In this document: in pieces, positions 25,380 to 35,576 of the stretch
Layout of the letters: every line of letters begins with the position of its first letter
Position numbering within the stretch: position 1 is the stretch's first letter
Source of the DNA: Sphingomonadaceae bacterium PASS1
Lineage (GTDB): Bacteria > Pseudomonadota > Alphaproteobacteria > Sphingomonadales > Sphingomonadaceae
DNA: 64,000 bases
Reading direction: 5' to 3'
Assembly (NCBI GenBank): GCA_002255985.1
Contig: NKIR01000001.1
Coordinates: 733,036 to 797,035, forward strand
The notes under the pieces: model-generated
Told to the model about the DNA's origin: nothing
The model's input: only the letters and a program-made list of their open reading frames with translations
Databases searched by the model: none
Translations under genes and position numbers: made by a program

Positions 25380-25697
25380 ATGTTCCGCAATCTCCTCCTT
25401 GCGATGTTTCTGCTTGTAATGGCCCTGCCCGCGCTGGCGGTACCGGTTGCGCCGGTCGCAACGTCCGGAACCATGGCGTCGGATTGCCACGGCATGCCGA
25501 TGGACACACAAGAAGATGATGCCGGCGAGCATGGCAAAGGCGTGCGCCTTCATGGCTGTATCGGCTGCATTGCGCCTGTTTCCCCTGGCTTTGAGATATT
25601 TCATTCGGCGTCATTGCCGTCCATTACGCAAAGTGCCATTCTCAATGCGCTATTGGGCACGATTGCGAGGCCAATAATACCCCCACCGCGAAGCTGA
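25380..25697 (+). CDS. Small exported His/Met/Cys-containing protein
   Basis: 105 residues: a signal peptide (LLLAMFLLVMALPALAVP) followed by a potential metal-binding stretch (SDCHGMPMD, HGKGVRLHGCIGCIAP). The HGCIGC pattern resembles DUF2946-like proteins that accompany copper and other metal genes. It precedes, by 45 bases on the same strand, a gene for an exported protein with a His/Met-rich start. A copper-related periplasmic role is inferred from the residues and the neighbour, not from a firm family match. Confidence 0.6.
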   Translation: MFRNLLLAMFLLVMALPALAVPVAPVATSGTMASDCHGMPMDTQEDDAGEHGKGVRLHGCIGCIAPVSPGFEIFHSASLPSITQSAILNALLGTIARPIIPPPRS

Positions 25698-25742
25698 GAT
25701 TTGAACGACCCTTATCGTCATTCAATCTACAGGAATAACACC

Positions 25743-27017
25743 ATGAAAATACCGATTTTATGGGTGAGTGTTAGCGCGCTTGCCACCTTCGCTGCGCCAG
25801 CTTTGGCGCAGGATCACAGCCAGATGGACCATGCAAAGATGGGGCATGACATGGCAACAATGTCTGCTGCCACCGCCGACAATCCCGCCGAAGGTTCAGG
25901 CACGTCGCGCCTGCCGGGCAACGAAGGTGCGATGCATGGCCTTCATCTGCCCGTCGCAAAGGACTGGATGGTCATGGCGCATGGCTATGTCTGGGGCGTC
26001 GCCACCGACCAGTCGGGGCCGCGCGGCGACGACAAGACATATGTGCAGTCGATGGCTATGCTGACCGCCGAACGCCAATTTGACGGCGGCCGGGTCCAGT
26101 TCAAGTCAATGTTGAGCGCTGAGCCTTTGATGGCCAATCGCGGCTATCCCAATCTGTTTGCGACCGGCGAAACGGCAGGTGGCGAGCCATTGGTCGACCG
26201 GCAGCATCCACATGATCTGTTTATGGAGCTCGCTGCACGGATCGACGTCGACATTGCGCAGGACGCCAGCCTGTTCCTCTACGGTGGCCCTGTCGGCGAA
26301 CCGGCATTGGGGCCAAGCGCCTTCATGCACCGTGGCTCGGCCAAGCTAAATCCTGAGGCGCCGATCACCCACCATTGGTTCGACAGCAGCCACATCACTT
26401 ATGGCGTCGCGACGGCAGGTGTTTCGACGCGGCAGTTCCAGTTGGAGGGTTCGGTGTTCACTGGACGAGAGCCCGATGAGGATCGCTGGGATATCGAAAA
26501 GCCACGTTTCGATAGTTGGTCAGTCCGCGCGACATTCAACCCTTCGCCGGAATGGGCATTGCAAGTCAGCCATGGCTTTTTGAAGCAGCCGGAGTTCACG
26601 ATCCACCCCGATGAGAACGAGCATCGTACAACCGCAAGCGCGCATTATGCCAATGGTAAAGGCCTGACAGCAATGGCCGCTTTTTCTGCCAAAAACCGTG
26701 ATCCCGGATCAACGTTGACCGCCTATCTGCTGGAAGCAAATTGGGATATTGACGACCACCACACGGTCTTTGGCCGCATTGAGAATGTTAAGAATGACGA
26801 GCTTTTTCCGGACCATGACGACCCGCTGCACGAAGTTCCGTTGCGGGTGAGCAAAGTGCAGGCAGGCTATGCCTATCGCCTACCGCTGACGGGCCCGCTG
26901 AACCTCGCCTTGGGTGGCACAGTGTCAGCCTATGCCAAGCCGAATGCCTTGGACGCAGCCTATGGCAACAACCCCATGGGTTTCACATTGTTCGCCAAGC
27001 TCGCTTTAGGGCATTAA
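25743..27017 (+). CDS. Exported or outer-membrane protein with His/Met-rich N-terminus (possible copper resistance)
   Basis: 424 residues. The signal peptide (VSALATFAAPALAQ) is followed by DHSQMDHAKMGHDM, a His/Met pattern seen at the N-terminus of CopB- and CopA-type copper proteins. The rest is rich in alternating beta-strand segments and ends in FTLFAKLALGH, suggesting a small outer-membrane barrel. HPHDLFMELAARID and ITHHWFDSSHITYG are conserved-looking His-rich loops. I do not recognise a named family. The ATG at 25743 is chosen because it starts the signal peptide. It is likely an operon with the preceding small gene. Confidence 0.68.
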   Translation: MKIPILWVSVSALATFAAPALAQDHSQMDHAKMGHDMATMSAATADNPAEGSGTSRLPGNEGAMHGLHLPVAKDWMVMAHGYVWGVATDQSGPRGDDKTYVQSMAMLTAERQFDGGRVQFKSMLSAEPLMANRGYPNLFATGETAGGEPLVDRQHPHDLFMELAARIDVDIAQDASLFLYGGPVGEPALGPSAFMHRGSAKLNPEAPITHHWFDSSHITYGVATAGVSTRQFQLEGSVFTGREPDEDRWDIEKPRFDSWSVRATFNPSPEWALQVSHGFLKQPEFTIHPDENEHRTTASAHYANGKGLTAMAAFSAKNRDPGSTLTAYLLEANWDIDDHHTVFGRIENVKNDELFPDHDDPLHEVPLRVSKVQAGYAYRLPLTGPLNLALGGTVSAYAKPNALDAAYGNNPMGFTLFAKLALGH

Positions 27018-27034
27018 ATATCCAAGCTGTTCGG

Positions 27035-28867
27035 TCATTTCCGGCCGAACAGCTTTTCAACATCACCAAGTGCCAGCTTCACCCAAGTTGGCCGACCGTG
27101 GTTGCACTGCCCGCTATGCGGCGTGACTTCCATTTCGCGCAGGAGCGCGTTCATTTCGGCGACGGACAAGACACGGCCGGCGCGGACGGATCCGTGGCAG
27201 GCCATCGTTGCGGCGACATGGTCGATGCGTTCTTTCAACGACAAGGCTTCATCATACGCGGCAAGGTCGTCGGCCAGATCCTCCAGCAACCCCTTGGCAT
27301 CGCCGTCACCCAGCACGGCGGGCGTGGCGCGCACGAGCATGGCGGCGGGGCCAAAGCGTTCAAGGTCCAGCCCAAATGCCGACAGTTCATCGGCACGTGC
27401 CTCCAGCCGGTCGCAGGCGGGTTCATCCAGCTCAACGACTTGCGGCAGCAACAACGCTTGCGAGGGCACAGCACCGCCTGCCGCAGCCATCGCCTTGCGC
27501 ATCCGTTCAAGCACGAGCCGTTCATGCGCGGCATGTTGGTCAACGATGACAAGGCCGTCTTCGGCTTCGGCAACGATATAGGTGTTCGCAACCTGACCGC
27601 GCGCGACCCCAAGCGGATGGCTGGCGCGTTCAGGCACGGGTTCGTGGGCGACGGCGGCCCTGCCCCATAAAGGCGCGAGGTCTTCGCCCGGGATCGCACC
27701 CAAATCTGCAAAGCTGCTGCGGTTTTCATATACCGACGGATAGGTCGGGCGCTGGCCATATTGCCCCTGATAGCCAGATCCAATCGCGGCAGCAGGCCCA
27801 GCAAAAATATCGCCTTGTGCGGTCTGAATGGGTTCCTGCTGCCATGCGGCAAGCGCGTCCGCCGATGGCCGCTGCACCGCGCGGAAACCGGACTGGTCAA
27901 GCGCATGGCGCAGCCCCGATATGATCATACCGCGGATCAATGCTGGTTCGCGAAAGCGGACTTCGGTCTTGGCCGGATGGACGTTTACGTCGACCTGCGT
28001 TGGCGGCAGATCAATGAACAGCGCCACCACCGCATGCCGGTCCCGCGCCAGCATTTCGGCATAGGCGCCGCGCACAGCACCAATCAGCAGCCGGTCCTTC
28101 ACCGGTCGGCCATTGACGAACAGGAACTGGTGGTCGGCAACGCCGCGATTATAGGTGGGCAGGCTCGCCACCCCGCCAAGGCGCACCCCTTCGCGCTCAA
28201 AATCAAGCGCCACGCTGTTGTCGATAAGCTCCCCGCTGGTCAGCGCCGCCACGCGTTCGGGACGTGCGCTGGTGGGTTGCACCGCCAGCACGCGCCGGCC
28301 GTCATGTTCGACGGTAAAGCCAATGTCCGGCCGCGCCATCGCCAGCCGCTTCATGGCGTCCAAAGCAGCGGCATATTCGGCGCGCGCGCTGCGCAAGAAT
28401 TTGCGGCGGGCGGGCACATTAGCAAACAGATTTTCAACGCGAACCCGTGTGCCTTGCGGCAGTGCGGCAGGCCCCTCACCCGTTACCACGCCATGGTCGA
28501 CCGTCCGCGTCCAGCCTTCAGCGCCAGCGGGCCTGCTTTCGAGCGTCATTTTGGACACGCTGGCGATTGATGGCAAAGCCTCCCCCCGGAAACCCAAAGT
28601 CGAAACCATCTCGATATCTTCATCAGGCAGTTTCGACGTCGCGTGGCGTTCCAGTGCCAAGGCCAGGTCAGCAGGGGACATGCCGCAGCCATCGTCGGTG
28701 ACTTCGACCAAGTCGATGCCGCCTGCACCCAGCCGTACCGAAATATTACGGGCGCCCGAATCGATGGCGTTTTCCACCAGCTCTTTTAACGCGCTGGCCG
28801 GTCTTTCCACCACTTCACCGGCGGCAATGCGGTTGACCAGATTTTCAGGGAGCCTTCTTATTGACAT
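27035..28867 (-). CDS. mutL: DNA mismatch repair endonuclease MutL
   Basis: 610 residues. The N-terminal GHL ATPase motifs are intact: LVENAIDSGARN, DDGCGMSPADL, GFRGEALPSIASV and an RVENLFANVPARRKFL loop. The C-terminal domain has DQHAAHERLVLE, which fits the DQHA(X)2E(X)4E metal site of nicking MutLs. It should therefore be an active endonuclease in a MutH-free repair system. The ATG at 28867 (MSIRRLPENLVNRIAAGEVV) is the conserved start; an upstream in-frame codon would add 21 unrelated residues. It is divergent from mreB across a 160-base region holding a 16-base palindrome. Confidence 0.97.
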   Translation of the reverse strand: MSIRRLPENLVNRIAAGEVVERPASALKELVENAIDSGARNISVRLGAGGIDLVEVTDDGCGMSPADLALALERHATSKLPDEDIEMVSTLGFRGEALPSIASVSKMTLESRPAGAEGWTRTVDHGVVTGEGPAALPQGTRVRVENLFANVPARRKFLRSARAEYAAALDAMKRLAMARPDIGFTVEHDGRRVLAVQPTSARPERVAALTSGELIDNSVALDFEREGVRLGGVASLPTYNRGVADHQFLFVNGRPVKDRLLIGAVRGAYAEMLARDRHAVVALFIDLPPTQVDVNVHPAKTEVRFREPALIRGMIISGLRHALDQSGFRAVQRPSADALAAWQQEPIQTAQGDIFAGPAAAIGSGYQGQYGQRPTYPSVYENRSSFADLGAIPGEDLAPLWGRAAVAHEPVPERASHPLGVARGQVANTYIVAEAEDGLVIVDQHAAHERLVLERMRKAMAAAGGAVPSQALLLPQVVELDEPACDRLEARADELSAFGLDLERFGPAAMLVRATPAVLGDGDAKGLLEDLADDLAAYDEALSLKERIDHVAATMACHGSVRAGRVLSVAEMNALLREMEVTPHSGQCNHGRPTWVKLALGDVEKLFGRK

Positions 28868-28934
28868 ATGCAGGTTCCTAGCCCAAGCGCACAGCCCAAG
28901 CGACTCCTTAATCGTTCGAAATCCAGCCAAATAT

Positions 28935-28950
28935 CTGTTTTTAAAAACAG
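28935..28950. promoter_or_regulatory. Perfect 16-bp palindrome in the mutL-mreB divergent region
   Basis: CTGTTTTTAAAAACAG is perfectly self-complementary and 68 bases from the mutL start on one side and 78 from mreB on the other. It fits the E. coli-type LexA pattern CTGT-N8-ACAG. Alphaproteobacterial LexA is known to prefer GTTC-N7-GTTC, so the binding protein is uncertain. Confidence 0.4.
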
Positions 28951-29027
28951 CAAATTCCGCTAGGACTGCGCGATTATTTGGACGCGCTCCAAAGGAGTCT
29001 CTCCAAACCGGATTGGGTGGAAATTAA

Positions 29028-30068
<1,041 letters not shown>

Positions 30069-30081
30069 TATAGGTCTCAGC

Positions 30082-30984
30082 ATGGCGCCGCCCAAACACC
30101 GGCGCCCCGGATTTTCCCGAAAGGCGCAATATAGTCTGTTCGCGACTTATGTTGTCGCGATTGCAGGAACGATAGTCGCTGCCTTGTTGCTGGCAATATC
30201 GGTTGCTGATCCTGCCGGCTTTTCCGCGCTTCGTGCAGCAGGGGCAGAAATAACAGCGCCGGTTGCGCGTGTGTTCAGCAATGTCCGCGGGTCTGCGCAG
30301 AACATGAATGCGACTGTGGCTGCCTATGTTCGCGCCGGATCCAAAAATGCCGCGTTGGAAAAAGAAGCCGAGGCCAACCGGAAAAAGCTGATTGAAGCAC
30401 AGGCGCTGCGCGTCGAAAACGCCCGGTTGCGCGGATTGCTAAAATTGTCCGAGGAAGGCGAGAGCCAAGTCTCCGTTGGTCGCCTCATCAGCTCAACATC
30501 ATCCAGCACGCGGCGCGTGGCCACCTTATCCATTGGCCGCAACTTTGGCGTGGAGCGCGCACAACCAGTCCGCGGTCCTTCCGGATTGATTGGCCGCGTT
30601 ATCGAAACCGGCCCGACAACGGCACGTATTCTTCTCGTCACCGACGCTGAAAACCTGGTTCCTGTCATGCGCGCCACCGATGGCCTTCCCGCTTTCTCGG
30701 CGGGCCTTGGCAATGGCACGGTGCTGATCAAGCCGTTGAACTTGGGCGAAAGCCCGTTCAAGGTCGGCGATATCATTGTCACCTCGGGTAATGGCGGGCT
30801 GTATCCGCCCAATATTCCTTTCGCGCGCGTTATCAAAAAGACCAGCGATGGTGCGTTGGCACTGCCCTATGCCGACCCGGGCAACACGCCTTATGCCGTG
30901 GTGATGCGACCATATCAGGGTGAAGCACGCGCGGCGCAGCAAGCGGCAGTGCCTGACGGTGAAACCAGGGAAATTGCGGAATGA
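30082..30984 (+). CDS. mreC: Rod-shape-determining protein MreC
   Basis: 300 residues. One N-terminal membrane helix (FATYVVAIAGTIVAALLLAI), a periplasmic coiled coil (ALEKEAEANRKKLIEAQALR) and a beta domain with GLIGRVIETGPTTARILLV, DIIVTSGNGGLYPPNIPFA and a low-complexity Ala/Gln tail. MreC scaffolds PBP2 and MreD at the inner membrane. The stop overlaps the mreD start (ATGA). Confidence 0.96.
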   Translation: MAPPKHRRPGFSRKAQYSLFATYVVAIAGTIVAALLLAISVADPAGFSALRAAGAEITAPVARVFSNVRGSAQNMNATVAAYVRAGSKNAALEKEAEANRKKLIEAQALRVENARLRGLLKLSEEGESQVSVGRLISSTSSSTRRVATLSIGRNFGVERAQPVRGPSGLIGRVIETGPTTARILLVTDAENLVPVMRATDGLPAFSAGLGNGTVLIKPLNLGESPFKVGDIIVTSGNGGLYPPNIPFARVIKKTSDGALALPYADPGNTPYAVVMRPYQGEARAAQQAAVPDGETREIAE

Positions 30985-31535
30985 AAATTCCGGTGACTGC
31001 CATTCTCACGCCAACCCGTCCGGCACGGGAATATGAATCCCGTTTCGACCGCGAACAATCGCTGCTCAAGATGCTGGCCATTCCGATTACATCGGTCGTC
31101 GTGGCATCAATGATTACGGCGTTGCCGATATTCACCGAAGTACCGCTGCTGCCGCCACTTGGACTTTTGATGTTCTTAAGCTGGCGTCTGATGCGTCCCC
31201 GGCTTCTGCCCGTTTGGTCAGGCGTGCCATTTGGTTTGATGGATGATTTGTTCAGCGGCCAGCCCTTCGGCAGCGCGGGATTGTTGTGGTCGCTCGCTAT
31301 GCTCAGCATCGAGATTATCGATGCGCGCGCTATCTGGCGCGATCATCTTCAGGATTGGCTTATCGCCGCCATCTTAATTGCGGGGGTGCTGTCGGGTGGA
31401 TTGTGGATTGCGGGCATGGCGCACGCCGCGCCTGAGCCCGCTGTTTTGATTCCGCAGATCATATTGTCCATATTGCTATATCCGCTGGCCGTGCGAATAT
31501 GCGCGCGTCTCGACAGCTGGCGATTGGCAACATGA
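30981..31535 (+). CDS. mreD: Rod-shape-determining protein MreD
   Basis: 184 residues of mainly hydrophobic helices (IPITSVVVASMITALPIF, LPPLGLLMFLSWRLMRP, WLIAAILIAGVLSGGLWIAG). FGLMDDLFSGQPFGSAGLLW is the best family signature. It is an inner-membrane member of the elongasome. The start overlaps mreC by ATGA and the stop overlaps mrdA by ATGA, so all are translationally coupled. Confidence 0.94.
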   Translation: MKIPVTAILTPTRPAREYESRFDREQSLLKMLAIPITSVVVASMITALPIFTEVPLLPPLGLLMFLSWRLMRPRLLPVWSGVPFGLMDDLFSGQPFGSAGLLWSLAMLSIEIIDARAIWRDHLQDWLIAAILIAGVLSGGLWIAGMAHAAPEPAVLIPQIILSILLYPLAVRICARLDSWRLAT

Positions 31536-33439
31536 AGGTCCAAAAACAGGTTACATCAGGACAGCTTGATTTCACCTTCACCCGCCGTGCCGCTTTTGTA
31601 GGCGGCGTGCAGGCAGCGATCGGCCTGACCGTTGCGGCGCGTATGTCCTATATCGCCGTGGCCGATAACGAAAAATATAAGCTGCTTGCCGAAAGCAACC
31701 GGGTCAACCTTACCATCATCCCGCCACGTCGCGGTTGGTTCGTTGACCGCTATGGTAAACCCATCGCAACCAATCGTGCGGATTTTCGTGTCGACATCAT
31801 CCCCGACCGGCTCGTCGAGAAAGAGCAGACCGTCAAGACGCTTGCGGAGCTGCTGGCGTTGTCGACCGACGATGTTGACCGCATTCATCGCGAGTTGAAG
31901 CTGGCTCAGGGGTTTCAGCCTGTTCAGGTTGCAGACGGGCTGGATTATGAACGCTTCGCGGCTGTCAGCGTCCGCCTGCCCGACCTTCCCGGGGTCAGCC
32001 CACGGCAAGGTTATTCGCGTTTTTACCCAAGCGGCGCGGCTGTCGGCCATCTCATCGGTTATGTGGGCACGGTGTCGGCTGAAGAATATCAGAAGAACAA
32101 AAACCCGCTGCTCATTACCCCGGGGTTCAAGGTCGGCAAGGATGGCCTCGAAAAGACGCTCGAGGACCGCTTGCAGGGCGAACCCGGCGCAAAGCGCACC
32201 GAGGTCACCGCACGCGGCAAGATCGTCCGCGACTTGGCTACACGGCCGGACATACCGGGGAAACCCGTACAACTGACCATCGATATCGACCTGCACAATT
32301 ATGCCGCGCGCCGACTGGGGCTGGAATCCGGTTCCGTGGTGATATTCGATTGCCTGACGGGCGACATACTGACGATGGCGTCAATGCCATGTTATGACCC
32401 CAATAGCTTTTCCGATGGCATTGGCCGGGTCGAGTGGAAAATGCTGAATTCGGATGACCATATCCCGATGCTCAACAAAGCATTGCAGGGGCTGTATCCG
32501 CCGGGGTCGACAGTAAAGCCCGCCGCTGCGCTTGCGATGCTGCATCATGGCGTCGATCCTGAAGAAACGGTTGTGTGTGGCGGGGGATATCGGCTCGGCA
32601 ATCGCGTGTTCAAATGTCTTGGCCGCCATGGCCCGATGAACATGGCCAACGCGCTGATGAAAAGCTGCAACACCTATTTCTATGCGATGGGCCGCCGCAT
32701 TGGATATGACGCAATTGCACCATTCGCCAAAGCGCTTGGTCTGGGGCAGGAGTTTATCCTTCCCTTTCCGTCGCAACGATATGGCACCATTCCCGATAGC
32801 GCATGGAAGATGCGTAAATATGACCAAAAGTGGAGCGAATCGGACACGCTGAATGCGACCATTGGTCAGGGCTATGTTTCGGTTAGCCCATTCCAATTGG
32901 CCATGATGGCAGCGCGGATCGCATCGGGCCTAAACATTCAACCCGAAATTATCCTCAAAAAACGCCAGGTACCTGGCAGGCTCGGCTTCCCCGAAGAACA
33001 TTTGGCAGTCGTGCGCGAAGGCATGAACCGCGTCGTCAACGGCGCTGGCACCGCCGTACGGAGCAAGCTGGACATTCCGGGCATCGCGATGGCCGGGAAA
33101 ACCGGCACCGCTCAAGTGCGCCGCATTTCAGGATCACAGCGTGGGCAATCGGGCGCGTGGAAATATCGCGACCATGGCCTGTTCGTTTGCTTCGCTCCTG
33201 TCGATAACCCGCGCTATGGCGCGTCGGTCGTCATTGAACATGGCATGGGCGGCGCGCGTGCCGCTGCACCGATCGCTAAAGACGTTCTGACGTTCCTATA
33301 TGACCGGGAAAAAGCGATGGCTTCCTTGGAGGCCCTTGAAGCTGGATGGGGCGGCAATATCGAACAACGCATGGGGTCGAAATATGCTGCGTTCCAGGGT
33401 CAGCCGGCGGCACCCCCACCGCTGGATCCCACGATATGA
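31532..33439 (+). CDS. mrdA: Penicillin-binding protein 2 (elongasome transpeptidase)
   Basis: 635 residues. An N-terminal membrane helix (AAFVGGVQAAIGLTVAARM), the dimerisation domain with PPRRGWFVDRYGKPIATNRA and a C-terminal transpeptidase domain. The three active-site motifs are present: GSTVKP (SxxK), KSCNTYFY (SxN) and KTGTAQ. It crosslinks new peptidoglycan during lateral growth. The ATG at 31532 overlaps the mreD stop and was preferred to an upstream in-frame codon inside mreD. The stop overlaps the rodA start. Confidence 0.97.
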   Translation: MKVQKQVTSGQLDFTFTRRAAFVGGVQAAIGLTVAARMSYIAVADNEKYKLLAESNRVNLTIIPPRRGWFVDRYGKPIATNRADFRVDIIPDRLVEKEQTVKTLAELLALSTDDVDRIHRELKLAQGFQPVQVADGLDYERFAAVSVRLPDLPGVSPRQGYSRFYPSGAAVGHLIGYVGTVSAEEYQKNKNPLLITPGFKVGKDGLEKTLEDRLQGEPGAKRTEVTARGKIVRDLATRPDIPGKPVQLTIDIDLHNYAARRLGLESGSVVIFDCLTGDILTMASMPCYDPNSFSDGIGRVEWKMLNSDDHIPMLNKALQGLYPPGSTVKPAAALAMLHHGVDPEETVVCGGGYRLGNRVFKCLGRHGPMNMANALMKSCNTYFYAMGRRIGYDAIAPFAKALGLGQEFILPFPSQRYGTIPDSAWKMRKYDQKWSESDTLNATIGQGYVSVSPFQLAMMAARIASGLNIQPEIILKKRQVPGRLGFPEEHLAVVREGMNRVVNGAGTAVRSKLDIPGIAMAGKTGTAQVRRISGSQRGQSGAWKYRDHGLFVCFAPVDNPRYGASVVIEHGMGGARAAAPIAKDVLTFLYDREKAMASLEALEAGWGGNIEQRMGSKYAAFQGQPAAPPPLDPTI

Positions 33440-34548
33440 ACGGCATCGTCCCTGCTCCGATCGCAGCCCTGCCGTGGCGCGTGATTTTCATATTGGCAGC
33501 TTTGGTAGGCTTTGGCGCGACGGTACTCTATTCCGCAGCAGGTGGTCATTTTGAACCATGGGCCGGAAAGCATGTCATCCGGTTCGTGGTCCTGCTTACC
33601 ATGGCCATCGCGATGTCCCGGATGACGCTTGAATTCTGGAAGTCGATGACCTTTCCCCTATACCTGTTGCTGCTTGTTCTGCTTGTCGTGGTTCAGCTTA
33701 TGGGCTTTGTGGGCGGTGGCAGTCAGCGCTGGATTAACCTTGGCATCATCACGCTTCAGCCATCCGAACTGATGAAGCCCGTGATGGTTCTTGCCGCTGC
33801 ATGGTTTTTCGACCGGCTTCCACCGAACCGTATCTATGGATTTGACGCCATCTGGCCGCTGGGTGCTATCTTGTTGCTGCCAAGCATATTGGTGATCATT
33901 CAGCCTGATTTTGATGCCGCCATTGCATACGCCTTCGGGCTGGGCGTCGTTGGCTTCATGGCGGGCCTGCCACTGATATATTTCATCAGCGCAGGTGTGG
34001 GCGTCGCCGTTCTTGCGCCGTTGGTGTTTTTCTTTGGATTAAAAGCATATCAGCAAGACCGGGTCCTGATTTTCCTCAACCCGGAAAATGATCCGCTTGG
34101 TGCAGGCTATCATATCACCCAGTCGAAAATCGCGATCGGGTCAGGCGGCATATTCGGCAAAGGCTTTGGCAACGGCACACAAAGCCATCTCGATTATTTA
34201 CCCGAAGGACATACCGACTTCGTCTTTGCCACAATGGCGGAAGAATGGGGCATCGTTGGCGGCTTTTTCATTCTGTTCATGTACTATCTGCTCATGCGCT
34301 GGGGCCTGAACGTCGCAATGCAGAGCAAGACGCGTTACGGGCAGCTCGTCGCCGCCGGCCTGACCTGTACAATTTTCTTCTATATCATGATCAACCTTCT
34401 GATGGTTGTGGGCCTTGCCCCCGTCGCGGGCATCCCCCTGCCGTTTGTCAGCCACGGGGGTTCATCGATGCTGACCATGATGCTGTGCGTAGGAATCATG
34501 ATGTCCATCGAGCGCCACCCGGGCGCAAAGCGTGGACAATTCCAATAA
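33436..34548 (+). CDS. rodA: Peptidoglycan glycosyltransferase RodA
   Basis: 370 residues with about ten membrane helices. A SEDS-family glycosyltransferase working with PBP2. Family segments are INLGIITLQPSELMKPVMVL, IIQPDFDAAIAYAFGLGVVG, IGSGGIFGKGFGNGTQSHLD, LPEGHTDFVFATMAEEWG (catalytic Asp region) and PLPFVSHGGSSMLTMM. ATGA overlap with mrdA sets the start. It is the last gene of the mre operon. Confidence 0.97.
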   Translation: MNGIVPAPIAALPWRVIFILAALVGFGATVLYSAAGGHFEPWAGKHVIRFVVLLTMAIAMSRMTLEFWKSMTFPLYLLLLVLLVVVQLMGFVGGGSQRWINLGIITLQPSELMKPVMVLAAAWFFDRLPPNRIYGFDAIWPLGAILLLPSILVIIQPDFDAAIAYAFGLGVVGFMAGLPLIYFISAGVGVAVLAPLVFFFGLKAYQQDRVLIFLNPENDPLGAGYHITQSKIAIGSGGIFGKGFGNGTQSHLDYLPEGHTDFVFATMAEEWGIVGGFFILFMYYLLMRWGLNVAMQSKTRYGQLVAAGLTCTIFFYIMINLLMVVGLAPVAGIPLPFVSHGGSSMLTMMLCVGIMMSIERHPGAKRGQFQ

Positions 34549-34552
34549 GTCG

Positions 34553-34572
34553 CTTTGTCATGCTTGACAAAG
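34553..34572 (+). terminator. Hairpin after rodA
   Basis: CTTTGTCA (34553-34560) pairs perfectly with TGACAAAG (34565-34572) around the 4-base loop TGCT, starting 4 bases after the rodA stop. There is no T-run, so it is a candidate 3' end or processing hairpin rather than a proven terminator. Confidence 0.4.
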
Positions 34573-34635
34573 GCCACGAAACCCATCAAACGCGGCGCTC
34601 CAAACGGGCCTGCGCATCTGGCCAGCCCGAAATGG

Positions 34636-34711
<76 letters not shown>

Positions 34712-35137
34712 TTTTTTCAATGGCTTAGCGAATAAAAGACAAATAAGGGTCGCTCTGTCTAACATTCCGTCTAACGTTTTGACCGAATTTTTCTTTTCTG
34801 CGGAATTGAGAGATTCGCTTAGAATCCGGTCATTTGAATGCGCTTGATCCGGTCGTCGCGCCTCAGGCAGCCATGGCGAACGGCATGAATTGGGCCGAAA
34901 GCGGACTGTCTGTTTTTGGGCATGGATTAATCAATAGCTGCCGGATTCGCTCCGCGATATTCGAGCCTGACGTTCATTCACACTTGGCAAAGTGCCCTCA
35001 ACTGTCAGATCTCAAACTGGGAAGTGGTTGCCTTCGAAACAAGTGGTGTGGCTAACGGACTAACTGCCGATATCTAGCAATTTGCAAAGGATGTGCGTGC
35101 TTCAAGCGGCACAGCTGAGCTGACGAGAGAAACAAAG
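34712..35137. other. Gene-free stretch after tRNA-Lys (putative island edge)
   Basis: About 425 bases with no supported gene. It opens with TTTTTT. It contains scattered short frames, the longest of about 73 codons from 34834 (reading MNALDPVVAPQAAMANG), which has no recognised similarity, no ribosome site and unconvincing composition. The sequence GTCTAACATTCCGTCTAACG contains a near-repeat. No integrase or transposase remnant could be identified by eye. It may be decayed mobile-element DNA. Confidence 0.4.
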
Positions 35138-35455
35138 CTAGTCTTCCTCAGCGATTTTGATCTTTAGGCCATCCAGCTCATCACTCAACTTTATCTGACA
35201 AGAAAGGCGCGAATTGGGCGTTCGGTGGTCCGAGCTATCGAGCAGATTATCCTCGTCATCCGTCATCTCTGGCAACTTTTCAGCATAGTCCGGGGCGACA
35301 ATAACATGACAAGTGGCACATGAGCAGCATCCGCCACAAAGTGCCAACAGCTCATCGAATCCATTGTCGCGAACCACTTCCATCAGGCTTACACCTGCGT
35401 TGCCGGACACCTCGCGGACCGCGCCATCGCGCGCTTCAACTGAAATGCGTATCAC
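35138..35455 (-). CDS. [2Fe-2S] ferredoxin (P450-type)
   Basis: 105 residues. The cluster cysteines form [10 protein letters not shown], followed by the fourth Cys in [15 protein letters not shown], the layout of adrenodoxin/putidaredoxin-like ferredoxins. [18 protein letters not shown] is typical of this group. It would carry electrons from the FAD reductase at 37431-38663 to the P450 at 41475-42743. The start is a GTG with AGGGA a few bases before it. It lies downstream of the FAH-family gene on the same strand, 121 bases away. Confidence 0.93.
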   Translation of the reverse strand: MIRISVEARDGAVREVSGNAGVSLMEVVRDNGFDELLALCGGCCSCATCHVIVAPDYAEKLPEMTDDEDNLLDSSDHRTPNSRLSCQIKLSDELDGLKIKIAEED

Positions 35456-35576
35456 ATGCTTCCCTTGCCAAAATATTCAATTTTTGTCGTCGTAAGCCGA
35501 CTTGACGCTCTGATGCAGGTAATGGCCAGCCTTAAGGATGATCGCGCAAGAACGCACCACATCGTTGCTGGCACAC

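Noticed and set aside
28935..28950. Calling the palindrome a real LexA box
   Set aside because: Alphaproteobacterial LexA uses a different motif, so it is kept only as an unexplained palindrome.
34834..35055. A 73-codon frame after tRNA-Lys
   Set aside because: No ribosome site and no recognised homology; it may be chance or decayed DNA.
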